DNA of 64,000 nucleotides from RGIG4708 sp045538875 (GCA_045538875.1 JAZQEG010000009.1:62001-126000); one strand, 5' to 3'; shown: positions 36,418 through 45,314, counted from the stretch's first letter. Notes: generated from the sequence alone by a model not told the origin. Made by a program: numbers and translations.

Positions 36418-37098
36418 ATGTTTATATCATTTATACGAACACTCATATTATACATTTTAATTGTTGTTGCACTCAGAGTAATGGGCAAAAGGCAAATAGG
36501 CGAGCTTCAGCCGAGTGAGCTTGTTGTAGCGATTCTGATATCAGACCTTGCAGCCGTGCCAATGAGTGAGCCGGGTATACCGCTCCTTTATGGCATTATA
36601 CCTATATTTACCCTTGTTATTGCCGAAATGATACTTTCGTTTGTGTGCCTCAAAAGCGAAAAATTCCGTAGCGTTATAACAGGCAGGCCAAGTGTTATTA
36701 TGCTAAACGGGGTAATAGACCAAACCGAAATGAAAAAGCTCAGGTTTAACCTTTCCGACCTCACCGAAGAGCTCAGGCTTCAGGGATATCTTGATATTTC
36801 GCAAATTGACACTGCCATACTCGAAACAAACGGCAATATTACTCTTGTTCCAAAGTCACAGTTTAAAACTCCCGATTGCGGTGACCTTAATTTAAAAGTA
36901 AAACAGGACAGGCTCCCTTATGTTTTGATATCCGACGGCAAGCTTAACGAAAACAACTTAAAAAAGTCGGGCTTTGACATTAAGTGGCTTATGGGACAAA
37001 TTAAGGTAAACGGCGGCAAAACAATAGATGATGTATTTATAATGACTTATTATATGGATAAATGCTTTATTCAATTGAAGGGTGAAAACAAAAAATGA
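36418..37098 (+). CDS. DUF421 domain membrane protein (YetF/YkjA family)
   Basis: 226 aa. Three hydrophobic helices at about 5-22, 32-52 and 57-77 are followed by a cytoplasmic domain of about 145 aa with the DUF421 repeat-like fold. Conserved RVMGKRQIGELQPSELVVAIL and GRPSVIMLNG are the family signature. In Bacillus, related proteins are found in spore membranes. GGGGGA precedes the ATG. Overlaps the next gene by 4 bp. Confidence 0.88.
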   Translation: MFISFIRTLILYILIVVALRVMGKRQIGELQPSELVVAILISDLAAVPMSEPGIPLLYGIIPIFTLVIAEMILSFVCLKSEKFRSVITGRPSVIMLNGVIDQTEMKKLRFNLSDLTEELRLQGYLDISQIDTAILETNGNITLVPKSQFKTPDCGDLNLKVKQDRLPYVLISDGKLNENNLKKSGFDIKWLMGQIKVNGGKTIDDVFIMTYYMDKCFIQLKGENKK

Positions 37099-37469
37099 AA
37101 AACTATATTCCTTTTGCAATAATTGTTATTATTATGCTTTGTGTATTTGCATTTAACAGCTTTGTTTTGAATAGTATAGAGTATGACCTTTTAACCAGTG
37201 CAATAAATTTGCAAAACAAAGTAATCGAAAACCTTGATTGTACTGATGAATACAATGAATTTGTAATTAATTTTAAAAAGTCGGAAGTAAAATTTAATAT
37301 AATATACAACCATATGGTATACAATGATATTGCAAAATGTGTAATTGATATTGGTAATGATATTGAGAATAATGACAAAAAATCATTAAACAAAAATGTC
37401 AAATTACTTGTTTTTTACTTAAACGACATAATCGGTAACGAAAAAGCCCAAATAAATAACATTTTATGA
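37095..37469 (+). CDS. DUF4363-like membrane-anchored protein
   Basis: 124-aa protein with one N-terminal membrane helix (about 5-26) and an alpha-helical outside domain. It overlaps the DUF421 gene by 4 bp, and DUF421-DUF4363 is a recurrent clostridial pair, which is the main basis of the name. Asn- and Ile-rich composition and no catalytic motifs. Probably works with the DUF421 protein. Confidence 0.7.
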   Translation: MKNYIPFAIIVIIMLCVFAFNSFVLNSIEYDLLTSAINLQNKVIENLDCTDEYNEFVINFKKSEVKFNIIYNHMVYNDIAKCVIDIGNDIENNDKKSLNKNVKLLVFYLNDIIGNEKAQINNIL

Positions 37470-37498
37470 TTGAAATATTTTCCATTGTGTGATAGAAT
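37470..37498 (+). promoter_or_regulatory. Sigma-A promoter of ruvX
   Basis: TTGAAA (37470-37475), 17-bp spacer, TAGAAT (37493-37498), starting at the DUF4363 stop and about 20 bp from the ruvX start. Confidence 0.8.
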
Positions 37499-37519
37499 AT
37501 TGATAAAGGAGATATGTCT

Positions 37520-37933
37520 ATGCGTATAATGGGAATTGACTATGGTGATGCTCGTGTGGGTGTTGCTGTAAGTGATGCACTTGGCATTACAGCTCAGGGC
37601 GTGGCTACTGTGCCAAACAAGGTGTATTGTAAAATGCTTGAAAGGCTTAAGTCACTTGTAAATGAATACAGTGCAACAGTTGTTGTTATAGGACTTCCAA
37701 AAAATATGGATGGCACTCAGGGCGAGAGGTGCGATGTTACAAAAGCCTTTGCAAGCGACCTTAAAGACAAATGCCCCGACATACAAATTGTGTTTCGTGA
37801 TGAAAGGCTTTCTACTGTACAGGCGGCAGGTATCCTTAATGTTACAAACACAAGGGGCAAGGACCGCAAAAATGTTATCGACACTGTGTCAGCTTGCATT
37901 ATACTTGAGGACTATTTAAATTCTATAAAATAA
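37520..37933 (+). CDS. ruvX: Holliday junction resolvase-like protein RuvX/YqgF
   Basis: 137-aa RNase H-fold nuclease implicated in 16S rRNA maturation or junction resolution. MGIDYGDARVGVAVSD holds the first catalytic Asp; VVIGLPKNMDGT and FRDERLST carry the others. Of the two ATGs, 37514 is only 2 bases from AGGAG and 37520 is 8 bases away, so 37520 is preferred. DUF1292 follows at 13 bp, a standard Firmicutes pair. Confidence 0.92.
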   Translation: MRIMGIDYGDARVGVAVSDALGITAQGVATVPNKVYCKMLERLKSLVNEYSATVVVIGLPKNMDGTQGERCDVTKAFASDLKDKCPDIQIVFRDERLSTVQAAGILNVTNTRGKDRKNVIDTVSACIILEDYLNSIK

Positions 37934-37946
37934 AGGAGATATTACC

Positions 37947-38228
37947 ATGGAAGAAAACAGAAAAATTTTACCTTTTACAGATGATGAAGGAAATACAGTT
38001 GAGCTTGAAATTGTAGATTCATTTGAAATGGATGACAAAAAATATGCAATCCTTGTTGAGCCCGAAAAAGATGACGGCGAAGATGAAGGCCTTGTATATA
38101 TTATGGAAATTCAGAGCGATTCTGATGAAGAAATGATTCTTGTGGAAATTGAACAAGACGAAATCCTTGAAAAGGCTTTTGCGACCTTCCGTGAAAGATG
38201 TGAGGACGAATTTGATTTTGTTGACTGA
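37947..38228 (+). CDS. DUF1292 domain protein (YrzB-like)
   Basis: 93-aa acidic cytoplasmic protein. The DUF1292 signature is seen in ILPFTDDEGNTVELEIVDSF and KKYAILVEPE...VYIMEI. Very rich in Asp and Glu, as in the family. It normally accompanies ruvX, as here. Function unknown. Confidence 0.88.
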   Translation: MEENRKILPFTDDEGNTVELEIVDSFEMDDKKYAILVEPEKDDGEDEGLVYIMEIQSDSDEEMILVEIEQDEILEKAFATFRERCEDEFDFVD

Positions 38229-38237
38229 TTTTACCTG

Positions 38238-38267
38238 TTGATATTTAATTATATTTGGTGATATACT
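38238..38267 (+). promoter_or_regulatory. Promoter of the structured RNA upstream of tcdA
   Basis: TTGATA (38238-38243), 18-bp spacer and TATACT (38262-38267) with an extended -10 TG at 38259-38260. Predicts transcription from about 38274. Confidence 0.75.
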
Positions 38268-38273
38268 AGCCAT

Positions 38274-38584
38274 AGGAGGACTATCCAAACTCCCGATTAT
38301 ATTCATATGGCTAAATCATAAGGAATCAAATTGGGAAGATGTGTGTTCTTTGTGATTTAATTCCCTGCGGGGTGCGTTATACTGGTGTTATTTTAACCAA
38401 CAAGTTTAATACGGAATCCTATCTCCAGATGTGGCTGTAGACCATGCATCAATTTAAAGCAAGGGAACAAAAGCATCCGGGCGGAATCCACCTGCAATGC
38501 AGGTTAAAAATATAGCCATTAGACGGCTTCTGCGGGGATATATTTGTATAATTAGCCAAACAATATTTGTTGTTTGGTTTTTTT
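38274..38584 (+). ncRNA. ssrS: Structured non-coding RNA, probably 6S RNA
   Basis: The 376-bp gap 38229-38604 has no gene but its own extended -10 promoter, a long segment able to pair with itself (GGAATCAAAT with ATTTAATTCC, one mismatch; TGGTGTTA with TAACCA; ACCTGC with GCAGGT), and a clean terminator. In Bacillus subtilis, 6S RNA (bsrA, BS203) is encoded between aspS and yrvM; yrvM is tcdA, the gene that follows here. Central CCCTGCGGGGTGCGTTATA and AACCAACAAGTTTAATACGG also look like firmicute 6S sequences. About 310 nt is long for 6S (usually about 200), so the true 3' end may be earlier. ncRNA call firm, 6S identity moderate. Confidence 0.62.
38556..38584 (+). terminator. Terminator of the structured RNA
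   Basis: CCAAACAA pairs with TTGTTTGG (8 bp, 6-base loop) followed by seven T. It ends 20 bp before tcdA. Confidence 0.85.
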
Positions 38585-38604
38585 GTTTACAGGAGATTAT
38601 TAGT

Positions 38605-39309
38605 ATGTATGAAGATACAATGTACCACAGAACCTCGTTGCTTGTGGGTAACGACGGAATACAAAAATTAAAAAATGCAAACATTTGGATTTTTGGCGTA
38701 GGCGGTGTAGGCAGCTATGCCGGCGAAGCGCTTGTAAGAGCAGGAGTTGGCAGCATTACTGTTGTAGATAATGACACAGTAAATGTTACAAACATCAACA
38801 GACAGATAATTGCTCTTCACTCCACAATCGGTATGCCAAAAGCAGAGGCATTTTTAAAGCGTGCAAAAGATATTAACCCCGATGTGAGCATCACTTGCCA
38901 CAACATATGCTACTTGCCCGAAAACAGCAGTGAATTTGATTTTTCAAAGGCTGATTATGTAATTGATGCGGTAGATATGGTAACCGCTAAAATAGAGCTT
39001 GCAAAAAAGGCAAAGCAATTTGGAGTGCGCCTTATATCATCAATGGGCACTGGCAACAAGCTCACCAATACGGAGTTTGACATAACAGATATATATAAAA
39101 CAGACACAGACCCGCTTGCAAAGGTAATGCGCAGAGAACTCAAAAAACACGGAATAGACAAACTTACTGTTGTATATTCGCGTTCAAAACCCGTCAAAAT
39201 ACAAGGCAAAAATGGGCAAAGACCTGTTACGGCAAGTGTGCCATGGGTTCCGTCGGTAGGCGGGCTTGTAATAGCGGGCAAGGTTATTGAAGATATATTG
39301 AAAGGATGA
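38605..39309 (+). CDS. tcdA: tRNA threonylcarbamoyladenosine dehydratase TcdA
   Basis: 234-aa E1/ThiF-like enzyme that cyclises t6A37 to ct6A using ATP. N terminus YHRTSLLVGNDGIQKL, nucleotide fold GVGGVGSYAGEALVRAG, DNDTVNVTNINRQ, and DAVDMVTAKIEL are all characteristic. The frame is open upstream within the RNA gene; the ATG at 38605 with AGGAG at 38591 is the start. Its substrate is the product of TsaE/TsaB encoded at 7.5-8.6 kb. Confidence 0.92.
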   Translation: MYEDTMYHRTSLLVGNDGIQKLKNANIWIFGVGGVGSYAGEALVRAGVGSITVVDNDTVNVTNINRQIIALHSTIGMPKAEAFLKRAKDINPDVSITCHNICYLPENSSEFDFSKADYVIDAVDMVTAKIELAKKAKQFGVRLISSMGTGNKLTNTEFDITDIYKTDTDPLAKVMRRELKKHGIDKLTVVYSRSKPVKIQGKNGQRPVTASVPWVPSVGGLVIAGKVIEDILKG

Positions 39310-39314
39310 CATAA

Positions 39315-40718
39315 ATGTATAACGCAAATTACGAAATGTTTAAAGGGATGATAGCAGGCAAAAAGGTTGCTGTTTTGGGGCTTGGCATAAGCAACATCCC
39401 TGCAATTAAGTTTTTGCATAGGCACGGGGCCGTAATTACAGGCTGCGACAAAAACACACAAAGCAGCTTTAGCGACGAGGTAATGAACACTCTTACATCG
39501 TGCTGCGCACGCCTCAACCTTGGCGAAAACTATCTTCAAAATCTTACAGATTACGATTTAATTTTAAAATCGCCCGGCATAAAGCCGCATCTTCCTCAAA
39601 TTAAGGAGGCAATAAAGTCAGGTGTAACTGTTACAAGCGAAATGGAAATATTTATGTCACTTTGCCCTTGCAAAATGATTGGTGTAACAGGCAGCGACGG
39701 TAAAACCACCACAACAACCCTTATATACGAAATGCTAAAGCAGGATGGCAAAACATGCCATGTTGGCGGAAATATCGGCACACCTTTGCTTGACAAGATA
39801 GAGTATATAAATGATACTGATTATGTTGTGCTCGAGCTTTCGAGCTTTCAGCTGCAGCTTATTGGCATAAGCCCCGATATATCGGTAATAACAAATATTT
39901 CGCCAAATCATCTTGACTATCACAAGGATATGGCGGAGTACACCGAGGCAAAAGCAAATATATTTAAGTTTCAGAGCAAAACCTCAAAGCTTATTATTAA
40001 TGCAGACAACGATGTTACTGCATCGTTTGCTGGCAAGCAAAACGGCGAGCTTGTGTATTTTTCGCTAAAGAGCGAAAAAAACGGCGCATACCTGCACCAA
40101 AACAAGCTGTGCTACAACGGTGATGTGGTAATGACGCGTGAAGACATCAAAATCAGAGGCATACATAATGTTGAAAATTATCTTGCGGCAATTGCGGCAG
40201 TATACGACATTGTGGACAGAGAGTCAATGCTTTATGTTGCACGAAATTTTGGCGGTGTTGAGCACCGTATGGAATTTGTGCGGGAGTTAAACGGTGTTGA
40301 ATTTTACAATGACTCAATAGGTTCATCTCCAACACGTACTATTGCAGGGCTTACGGCCCACAATGGCAAAATTGTGCTTATTGCAGGTGGCTACGACAAA
40401 AAATTGAGCTTTGATGAGCTTGGCCAGGTTGTAAAACAAACTGTTTCTGCTATTGTACTTTGCGGTGCTACCGCCGATTCAATAGAAAAATCTGTAAAAG
40501 CTGCATACAAACCAAACGAAAAGATTATGAATATACTCAAAACAACCTCATTTGAGCAGGCAATAAAAGGTGCATATGCTCTTGCAAAGGCATTATCGGC
40601 CACCTGCAGCGAAAAGGTTTCGGTTATACTTTCGCCTGCATGTGCAAGCTTTGATATGTTTAAAAATTTTGAGGTAAGAGGCAACACATTTAAAGATATT
40701 GTTAACACATTGGAGTAG
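39315..40718 (+). CDS. murD: UDP-N-acetylmuramoyl-L-alanine:D-glutamate ligase
   Basis: 467-aa Mur ligase adding D-glutamate to the peptidoglycan precursor. Three domains: N-terminal Rossmann (KVAVLGLGISN), central ATPase with GVTGSDGKTTTT, and C-terminal ligase domain starting near 300 with NDSIGSSPTRTI and AGGYDKKLSF. Follows tcdA by 5 bp. Uses D-Glu made by MurI (31.6 kb). Confidence 0.95.
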   Translation: MYNANYEMFKGMIAGKKVAVLGLGISNIPAIKFLHRHGAVITGCDKNTQSSFSDEVMNTLTSCCARLNLGENYLQNLTDYDLILKSPGIKPHLPQIKEAIKSGVTVTSEMEIFMSLCPCKMIGVTGSDGKTTTTTLIYEMLKQDGKTCHVGGNIGTPLLDKIEYINDTDYVVLELSSFQLQLIGISPDISVITNISPNHLDYHKDMAEYTEAKANIFKFQSKTSKLIINADNDVTASFAGKQNGELVYFSLKSEKNGAYLHQNKLCYNGDVVMTREDIKIRGIHNVENYLAAIAAVYDIVDRESMLYVARNFGGVEHRMEFVRELNGVEFYNDSIGSSPTRTIAGLTAHNGKIVLIAGGYDKKLSFDELGQVVKQTVSAIVLCGATADSIEKSVKAAYKPNEKIMNILKTTSFEQAIKGAYALAKALSATCSEKVSVILSPACASFDMFKNFEVRGNTFKDIVNTLE

Positions 40719-40729
40719 GTGATATTAAC

Positions 40730-41773
40730 ATGTTTGATGTTGAATTAATACAAAAGCTGTCCGATTTAAGCGGTGTTTCGGGATACGAACAGAGTGTAGG
40801 TGAGTTTGTAACCAATTTGTTTTCAAAATACTGTGACGAGGTAAGCACAGATAATTTGGGCAACATTATTGCCGTAAAAAAATCACATTGCAAAAATCCG
40901 TACAAGCTTATGATAGAAGCCCATATGGACGAAATTGGACTTATGGTAACAAACATAGATGAAAATGGCTTTTTATACTTTACAGCTGTAGGCGGTATAG
41001 ACCCGCGCATACTCTTGGCAAACGAAGTTGTTGTGCACGGAAAAGAGGATTTGTACGGCATAATAGGTGCAAAGCCTCCCCACATATTAACTGCGGAGCA
41101 AAAAACAAAAACAGTGCCTATGGATAAAATGTACATTGACATTGGTATGACCAACGAGCAGGCAAGGCGAGTTGTATCACCTGGTGATACAGTAACATTT
41201 AAAAATAAATTTTTAAAGCTCAAAAACGGCATTGTAAGCACCAAAAGTCAGGACGACCGCACCTCTGTTGCAATACTTGCATCTGTTATGAAAAAGCTTG
41301 CTAATATAAATTGCCCTTACGACTTGTATTTTGTTGCATCGGTTCAGGAGGAGGTAGGGCTGCGTGGTGCTAAAACTGCCGCATACGGAATAAATCCCGA
41401 TATGGCAATAGTAATTGATGTGTGTCACGCATCAACTCCCGATTGCTCAAACGGTGCGTACGAATTTGGCAGCGGTGCAATTATTACTAAGGGGCCAAAC
41501 ATACATCCCAAAATGCTCAGCAGGGTGATAAGTGCTCTTGATGATAATTTGATTAAATATGAAATAGATGTAGAGGGCGGCGACACGGGTACAGATGCCT
41601 GGGCAGTTCAGGTTTCACGCTGCGGTATACCAACGGTTTTATTTTCTGTTCCTTTAAGGTATATGCACACTCCTGTTGAAACTGTAAGTACAGAGGATTT
41701 ATCTGTTATTGTAAATTCTATTTGTGCATTTTGCAGTCAAAGCAATGATACGGAGGGTTGGCTATGTTATTAA
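40730..41773 (+). CDS. M42 family metallopeptidase (first of three)
   Basis: 347-aa cobalt/zinc aminopeptidase of the FrvX/PepA-like M42 family, cytoplasmic, usually a dodecamer. Metal and catalytic residues in EAHMDEIGLMV, SQDDRTSVA, SVQEEVGLRGA, VIDVCHA and the late His in RYMHTPVE. Twelve bp after murD behind GGTGATATT, and its last 10 bp overlap the next paralog. Likely trims peptides from protein turnover. Confidence 0.92.
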   Translation: MFDVELIQKLSDLSGVSGYEQSVGEFVTNLFSKYCDEVSTDNLGNIIAVKKSHCKNPYKLMIEAHMDEIGLMVTNIDENGFLYFTAVGGIDPRILLANEVVVHGKEDLYGIIGAKPPHILTAEQKTKTVPMDKMYIDIGMTNEQARRVVSPGDTVTFKNKFLKLKNGIVSTKSQDDRTSVAILASVMKKLANINCPYDLYFVASVQEEVGLRGAKTAAYGINPDMAIVIDVCHASTPDCSNGAYEFGSGAIITKGPNIHPKMLSRVISALDDNLIKYEIDVEGGDTGTDAWAVQVSRCGIPTVLFSVPLRYMHTPVETVSTEDLSVIVNSICAFCSQSNDTEGWLCY

Positions 41774-42792
41774 AACAATTAACTTCCATCAACGGCGTTG
41801 CTGGCAACGAGCAAAAGGTGCGCGAGTTTATAATCGAGCAAATTACGCCGTATGTTGATGATGTCATTACCGACAGTATGGGTAGCGTAATTGCATACAA
41901 AAAAGGCACTGCCCACAGTGGAAAAACTGTAATGATTTGTGCTCATATGGATGAGGTTGGGTTTATAGTTTCCGATATTACCGAAAACGGTTTTGTCAAG
42001 TTTAAACAAGTTGGAGGCTTTGATGAGCGCATACTCCTCACTCAGAGAGTTGTTATACAAAATGAAAAAAATTGCGTAAGCGGTGTTATGGGCATAAAAG
42101 CTGTGCATCTGCAAACCAAGGCCGAGCGTTCAAATGTTGTAAGTGTTGACAGTATGTATATAGACATTGGTGCAAAAGATAAAGCTGATGCATTAAAATA
42201 TGTGTCAAAGGGTGACTTCATTGCATTTGACAGCGACTATACCGAATTTGGCGATGGTTTTGTAAAAGCAAAAGCTATTGACGACAGAGTAGGCTGTGCC
42301 ATAATGCTTGAGCTTGTAAAGGGCACATACAACAATGACTTGTATTTTTGTTTTTCTACTCAGGAGGAGGTAGGCTTGCGTGGCTCAAGAGTAATTGCGC
42401 ACAGGCTAAATAGCGACATTGCAATAGTGCTCGAAGCGACAACTGCGGCAGATATTCCATTTACCGATGATTATTTGCATTGCTCAACACTTGGATGCGG
42501 CCCTGTAATTTCTATAATGGACAGAGCATCGTATTCAAATAAAAAGCTTAACAAATTTGTATGCAGTGTTGCAGATAACAACAACATAAAATATCAGTTT
42601 AAACGCACAATAAACGGAGGCAACGATGCAGGCGGCATTCAGGCAACATCGTCACCTGTTAGGGTGTGTGCAATATCTCTGCCATGCAGATATATACATT
42701 CGCCAGTTTGTACTGCAAAGCTGTGCGATGTTGATGCTATGTACAAGCTTGTGTTTAACGTGGTAAAAGATATAGATAAGTTCGAGATTTAA
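41764..42792 (+). CDS. M42 family metallopeptidase (second of three)
   Basis: 342-aa paralog. CAHMDEVGFIV, AIDDRVGCA, STQEEVGLRGS, VLEATTAAD and CRYIHSPV show a full set of metal-site residues; in the fourth motif it has Glu where copies 1 and 3 have Asp, an alternative seen in the family. CGGAGGG ends just before the ATG at 41764, which is 6 bases away; the TTG at 41758 adjoins the site and is rejected. Translationally coupled to the first copy. Confidence 0.92.
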   Translation: MLLKQLTSINGVAGNEQKVREFIIEQITPYVDDVITDSMGSVIAYKKGTAHSGKTVMICAHMDEVGFIVSDITENGFVKFKQVGGFDERILLTQRVVIQNEKNCVSGVMGIKAVHLQTKAERSNVVSVDSMYIDIGAKDKADALKYVSKGDFIAFDSDYTEFGDGFVKAKAIDDRVGCAIMLELVKGTYNNDLYFCFSTQEEVGLRGSRVIAHRLNSDIAIVLEATTAADIPFTDDYLHCSTLGCGPVISIMDRASYSNKKLNKFVCSVADNNNIKYQFKRTINGGNDAGGIQATSSPVRVCAISLPCRYIHSPVCTAKLCDVDAMYKLVFNVVKDIDKFEI

Positions 42793-42794
42793 GA

Positions 42795-42823
42795 CGTATG
42801 GCGGCGTAAAGGAGATTTTTATG
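42795..42823 (+). repeat. 29-nt leader module, copy 2 (before third M42 gene)
   Basis: Matches 18149-18177 (upstream of fmt) at 27 of 29 positions, including the ribosome site and ATG. Confidence 0.6.
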
Positions 42824-43813
42824 GAATTGCTAAAAAAACTTACTCAGAGCTTTGCAACTTCGGGCAACGAAGAAGCTCTGGCTCAAATAATTATAGAGGA
42901 AATAAAACATTGTGTGGATGAGGTGTATACTGATGCTCTGGGTAATATTGTTGCACACAAAAAGGGAGGCGGCAAAAAGCTTATGCTTGCCGCGCACCTT
43001 GACGAAATAGGCATAATGGTAACATATGTAGAAAAAAACGGATTTTTGCGTTTTGCTCCAGTAGGCGGTGTTGACGCAAACACACTTATAAACAGACGAG
43101 TTGTGTTTCAAAACGGCACTGTTGGCGTAGTGAGCTGCGAGGCAAATATAGACATCAAAAAAGAGCTTAATTTTTCTAAAATGTATATAGATGTATGCTC
43201 AACTGATATTGACGATGCCAAAACCAAAGTAAACATTGGCGATACTGCTGTTTTTGAGGGCAGCTTTGTACAAAATGGCAATTGCGTGGTGAGCAAAGCA
43301 CTCGACAACAGAGCAGGTGTGTATGCTCTCCTTAATATAGCAAAGCAGGTAAAGACACCTGCATTTGATTTGTACTATGTGTTTACCACTCAGGAGGAAA
43401 TAGGCCTTAGAGGTGCAAAGGCGAGTGCATTTTACATTAATCCCGATTACGCACTTGCTATAGATGTTACAGCAACTGGTGACACACCAAATTGCCCTGT
43501 AAGCTGCGTAAAGCTTGGCGGTGGAGCATGCATCAAAATTATGGATAAATCTGTAATAGCAAGCCCTGTAATGAGAAGAAGCCTTGAGCATTGCGCAAAG
43601 CAAAACAATATTGCTTATCAAAACGAAATCCTCTCTTCGGGCGGCACAGATGCAGGCGCAATACAAACAGTGTGCGACGGCGTTGTTACAGGTGCTATTT
43701 CCATTCCGCTGCGCTATGTGCACACCCCATGCGAAACTGCAAGCATTAGCGATATTAACGGCGCAATTGATTTGGCAGTTAAATTTATTTCAAAAGACTA
43801 TATTACAAAGTGA
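42821..43813 (+). CDS. M42 family metallopeptidase (third of three)
   Basis: 330-aa paralog, shorter and more diverged. AAHLDEIGIMV, LDNRAGVYA, TTQEEIGLRGA, AIDVTATGD and RYVHTPCE keep the metal ligands. It begins 28 bp after copy 2 behind AAAGGAGAT, within the repeated leader module, and is followed after 10 bp by the YnbB-like gene. Confidence 0.92.
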   Translation: MELLKKLTQSFATSGNEEALAQIIIEEIKHCVDEVYTDALGNIVAHKKGGGKKLMLAAHLDEIGIMVTYVEKNGFLRFAPVGGVDANTLINRRVVFQNGTVGVVSCEANIDIKKELNFSKMYIDVCSTDIDDAKTKVNIGDTAVFEGSFVQNGNCVVSKALDNRAGVYALLNIAKQVKTPAFDLYYVFTTQEEIGLRGAKASAFYINPDYALAIDVTATGDTPNCPVSCVKLGGGACIKIMDKSVIASPVMRRSLEHCAKQNNIAYQNEILSSGGTDAGAIQTVCDGVVTGAISIPLRYVHTPCETASISDINGAIDLAVKFISKDYITK

Positions 43814-43823
43814 GGAAAAACTC

Positions 43824-45098
43824 ATGATAAAACAATTACTTAAAGATAACTATAACATAAGCGACGAGCTAATTAATGTGTACAACAAAACTATGGATGA
43901 TATTGCACCTTATTTAAAAAGAGCAGACGATATTGCCGAAATAAACACTGCCAAGGTTTTAAAAGCCTTTAGTGACAATTGTGTATCGGAGGCACATCTT
44001 GGCTCAACCACAGGCTACGGCTATGATGATATTGGAAGAGATACACTTGACAAAATTTATGCTCAGGTTTTTGGGGCAGAGGATGCAATTGTCCGTCACA
44101 ACATAGTTAACGGAACTATGGCTATTGCGGCATGCCTTTTTGGCATACTTCGCCCGGGCGATACTCTAGTGAGTGCAACAGGCAAGCCATATGATACTCT
44201 CGAGGAGGTTATTGGCATAACAGGCGAGGAGGGAAACGGCTCACTTAAGGATTTGGGCGTAAAATACAAACAAGTGGACCTTGTTAACAACAAGGTTGAT
44301 TTTGATGCTCTTGGTGAGGCTCTTAAAGACCCAACAGTTAAAGCTGTAGAAATTCAGCGTTCAAAGGGCTATGCATGGCGCAACTCATTTTCTGTAGAGG
44401 AAATTGGTGAGATAATCAGCTTTGTAAAGTCTGTTAACAAAGATATTGTTTGTATAGTAGACAACTGCTATGGGGAGTTTGTTTCCGAAACGGAGCCTAC
44501 ACAAGTTGGCGCCGACCTTATTGTCGGCTCACTTATTAAAAACCCCGGTGGTAGCCTTGCCCGTAGCGGCGGCTACATAGCAGGTACAAAAAAATGTGTT
44601 GAGCTTGTATCATATAGACTCACCTGCCCCGGAATTGGCAGAGAGTGCGGCGCTACTCTCGACAACAACCGCAGTATGTATCAGGGCTTTTTTATGGCAC
44701 CTCATATTGTTGCACAAAGCATAAAAGCAGGTGTTTTTTGCAGTGCACTTTTTGAAAATCTTGGGTTTGAAGTAACACCTTCTTACAAGGATATCCGCTC
44801 CGATATCATTACCTCGGTAAAGCTTGGTGCTCCTCAAAAACTTGTGGAGTTTTGCAAAGGCATACAAAAAGGCTCTCCAATAGACAGCTTTGTTGAACCA
44901 AGCCCATGGGCAATGCCTGGCTATCAGGATGAGGTCATTATGGCGGCAGGTGCTTTTACACAAGGCTCTTCTATCGAAATTTCGGCAGATGGCCCAATGC
45001 GTGAGCCGTATGTTGCATATTTTCAGGGCGGTATAACATTTGAATCTGCAAAATTGCCTATTCTTTTTGCTGCACAAAATGTAATGTCTTTGAGGTGA
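43824..45098 (+). CDS. Methionine gamma-lyase-like PLP enzyme (YnbB family)
   Basis: 424-aa fold-type I PLP enzyme of the aluminium-resistance/YnbB family (PF06838). The lysine for PLP is in GSLIKNPGGSLARSGGYI; VRHNIVNGTMAIA and IVDNCYGEF are also conserved. Start is the ATG at 43824 after TGAGGA; the open frame upstream overlaps the M42 gene. Relatives are labelled methionine gamma-lyase or cystathionine-beta-lyase-like but the substrate is not proven. The cysteine-rich miniprotein follows after 4 bp. Confidence 0.88.
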   Translation: MIKQLLKDNYNISDELINVYNKTMDDIAPYLKRADDIAEINTAKVLKAFSDNCVSEAHLGSTTGYGYDDIGRDTLDKIYAQVFGAEDAIVRHNIVNGTMAIAACLFGILRPGDTLVSATGKPYDTLEEVIGITGEEGNGSLKDLGVKYKQVDLVNNKVDFDALGEALKDPTVKAVEIQRSKGYAWRNSFSVEEIGEIISFVKSVNKDIVCIVDNCYGEFVSETEPTQVGADLIVGSLIKNPGGSLARSGGYIAGTKKCVELVSYRLTCPGIGRECGATLDNNRSMYQGFFMAPHIVAQSIKAGVFCSALFENLGFEVTPSYKDIRSDIITSVKLGAPQKLVEFCKGIQKGSPIDSFVEPSPWAMPGYQDEVIMAAGAFTQGSSIEISADGPMREPYVAYFQGGITFESAKLPILFAAQNVMSLR

Positions 45099-45102
45099 TA
45101 AT

Positions 45103-45288
45103 ATGAAAATGTGTATTTTCGATGACAAAAAAATCTGCAACAACTGCCACGATTGCGATATGTGTGATCTTGACCCCAAAAAAATTTGCGACAATTGCGG
45201 CAAATGCATCGACACGGGTGAGGATAATCGAACAATCGAAATAGACAAAATATATATGTTTGAGGACGAATACCAAAAAGATAATTGA
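45103..45288 (+). CDS. Cysteine-rich miniprotein, two metal-binding repeats
   Basis: 61 aa with 8 cysteines arranged as two similar half-repeats: DDKKICNNCHDCDMC and DPKKICDNCGKC. This CxxCxxC spacing implies a zinc or iron-sulfur site. Highly acidic C terminus. Starts 4 bp after the YnbB-like gene behind GAGGTG (ATG at 45103 or 45109). I do not know the family; it could be an accessory to the PLP enzyme. Confidence 0.7.
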   Translation: MKMCIFDDKKICNNCHDCDMCDLDPKKICDNCGKCIDTGEDNRTIEIDKIYMFEDEYQKDN

Positions 45289-45314
45289 CGATATAAAAGT
45301 GCATATGGTATAAT
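45285..45314 (+). promoter_or_regulatory. Promoter of the RHS locus
   Basis: TTGACG (45285-45290), 18-bp spacer and TATAAT (45309-45314) with an extended TG at 45306-45307, overlapping the stop of the miniprotein gene. Confidence 0.8.

Noticed and set aside
38229..38604. T-box leader, SRP RNA, tmRNA or RNase P RNA
   Set aside because: No T-box core (AGGGTGGNACCGCG), no GGAAG SRP tetraloop region, no tmRNA Ala-acceptor end, no RNase P signatures; the context fits 6S RNA better.
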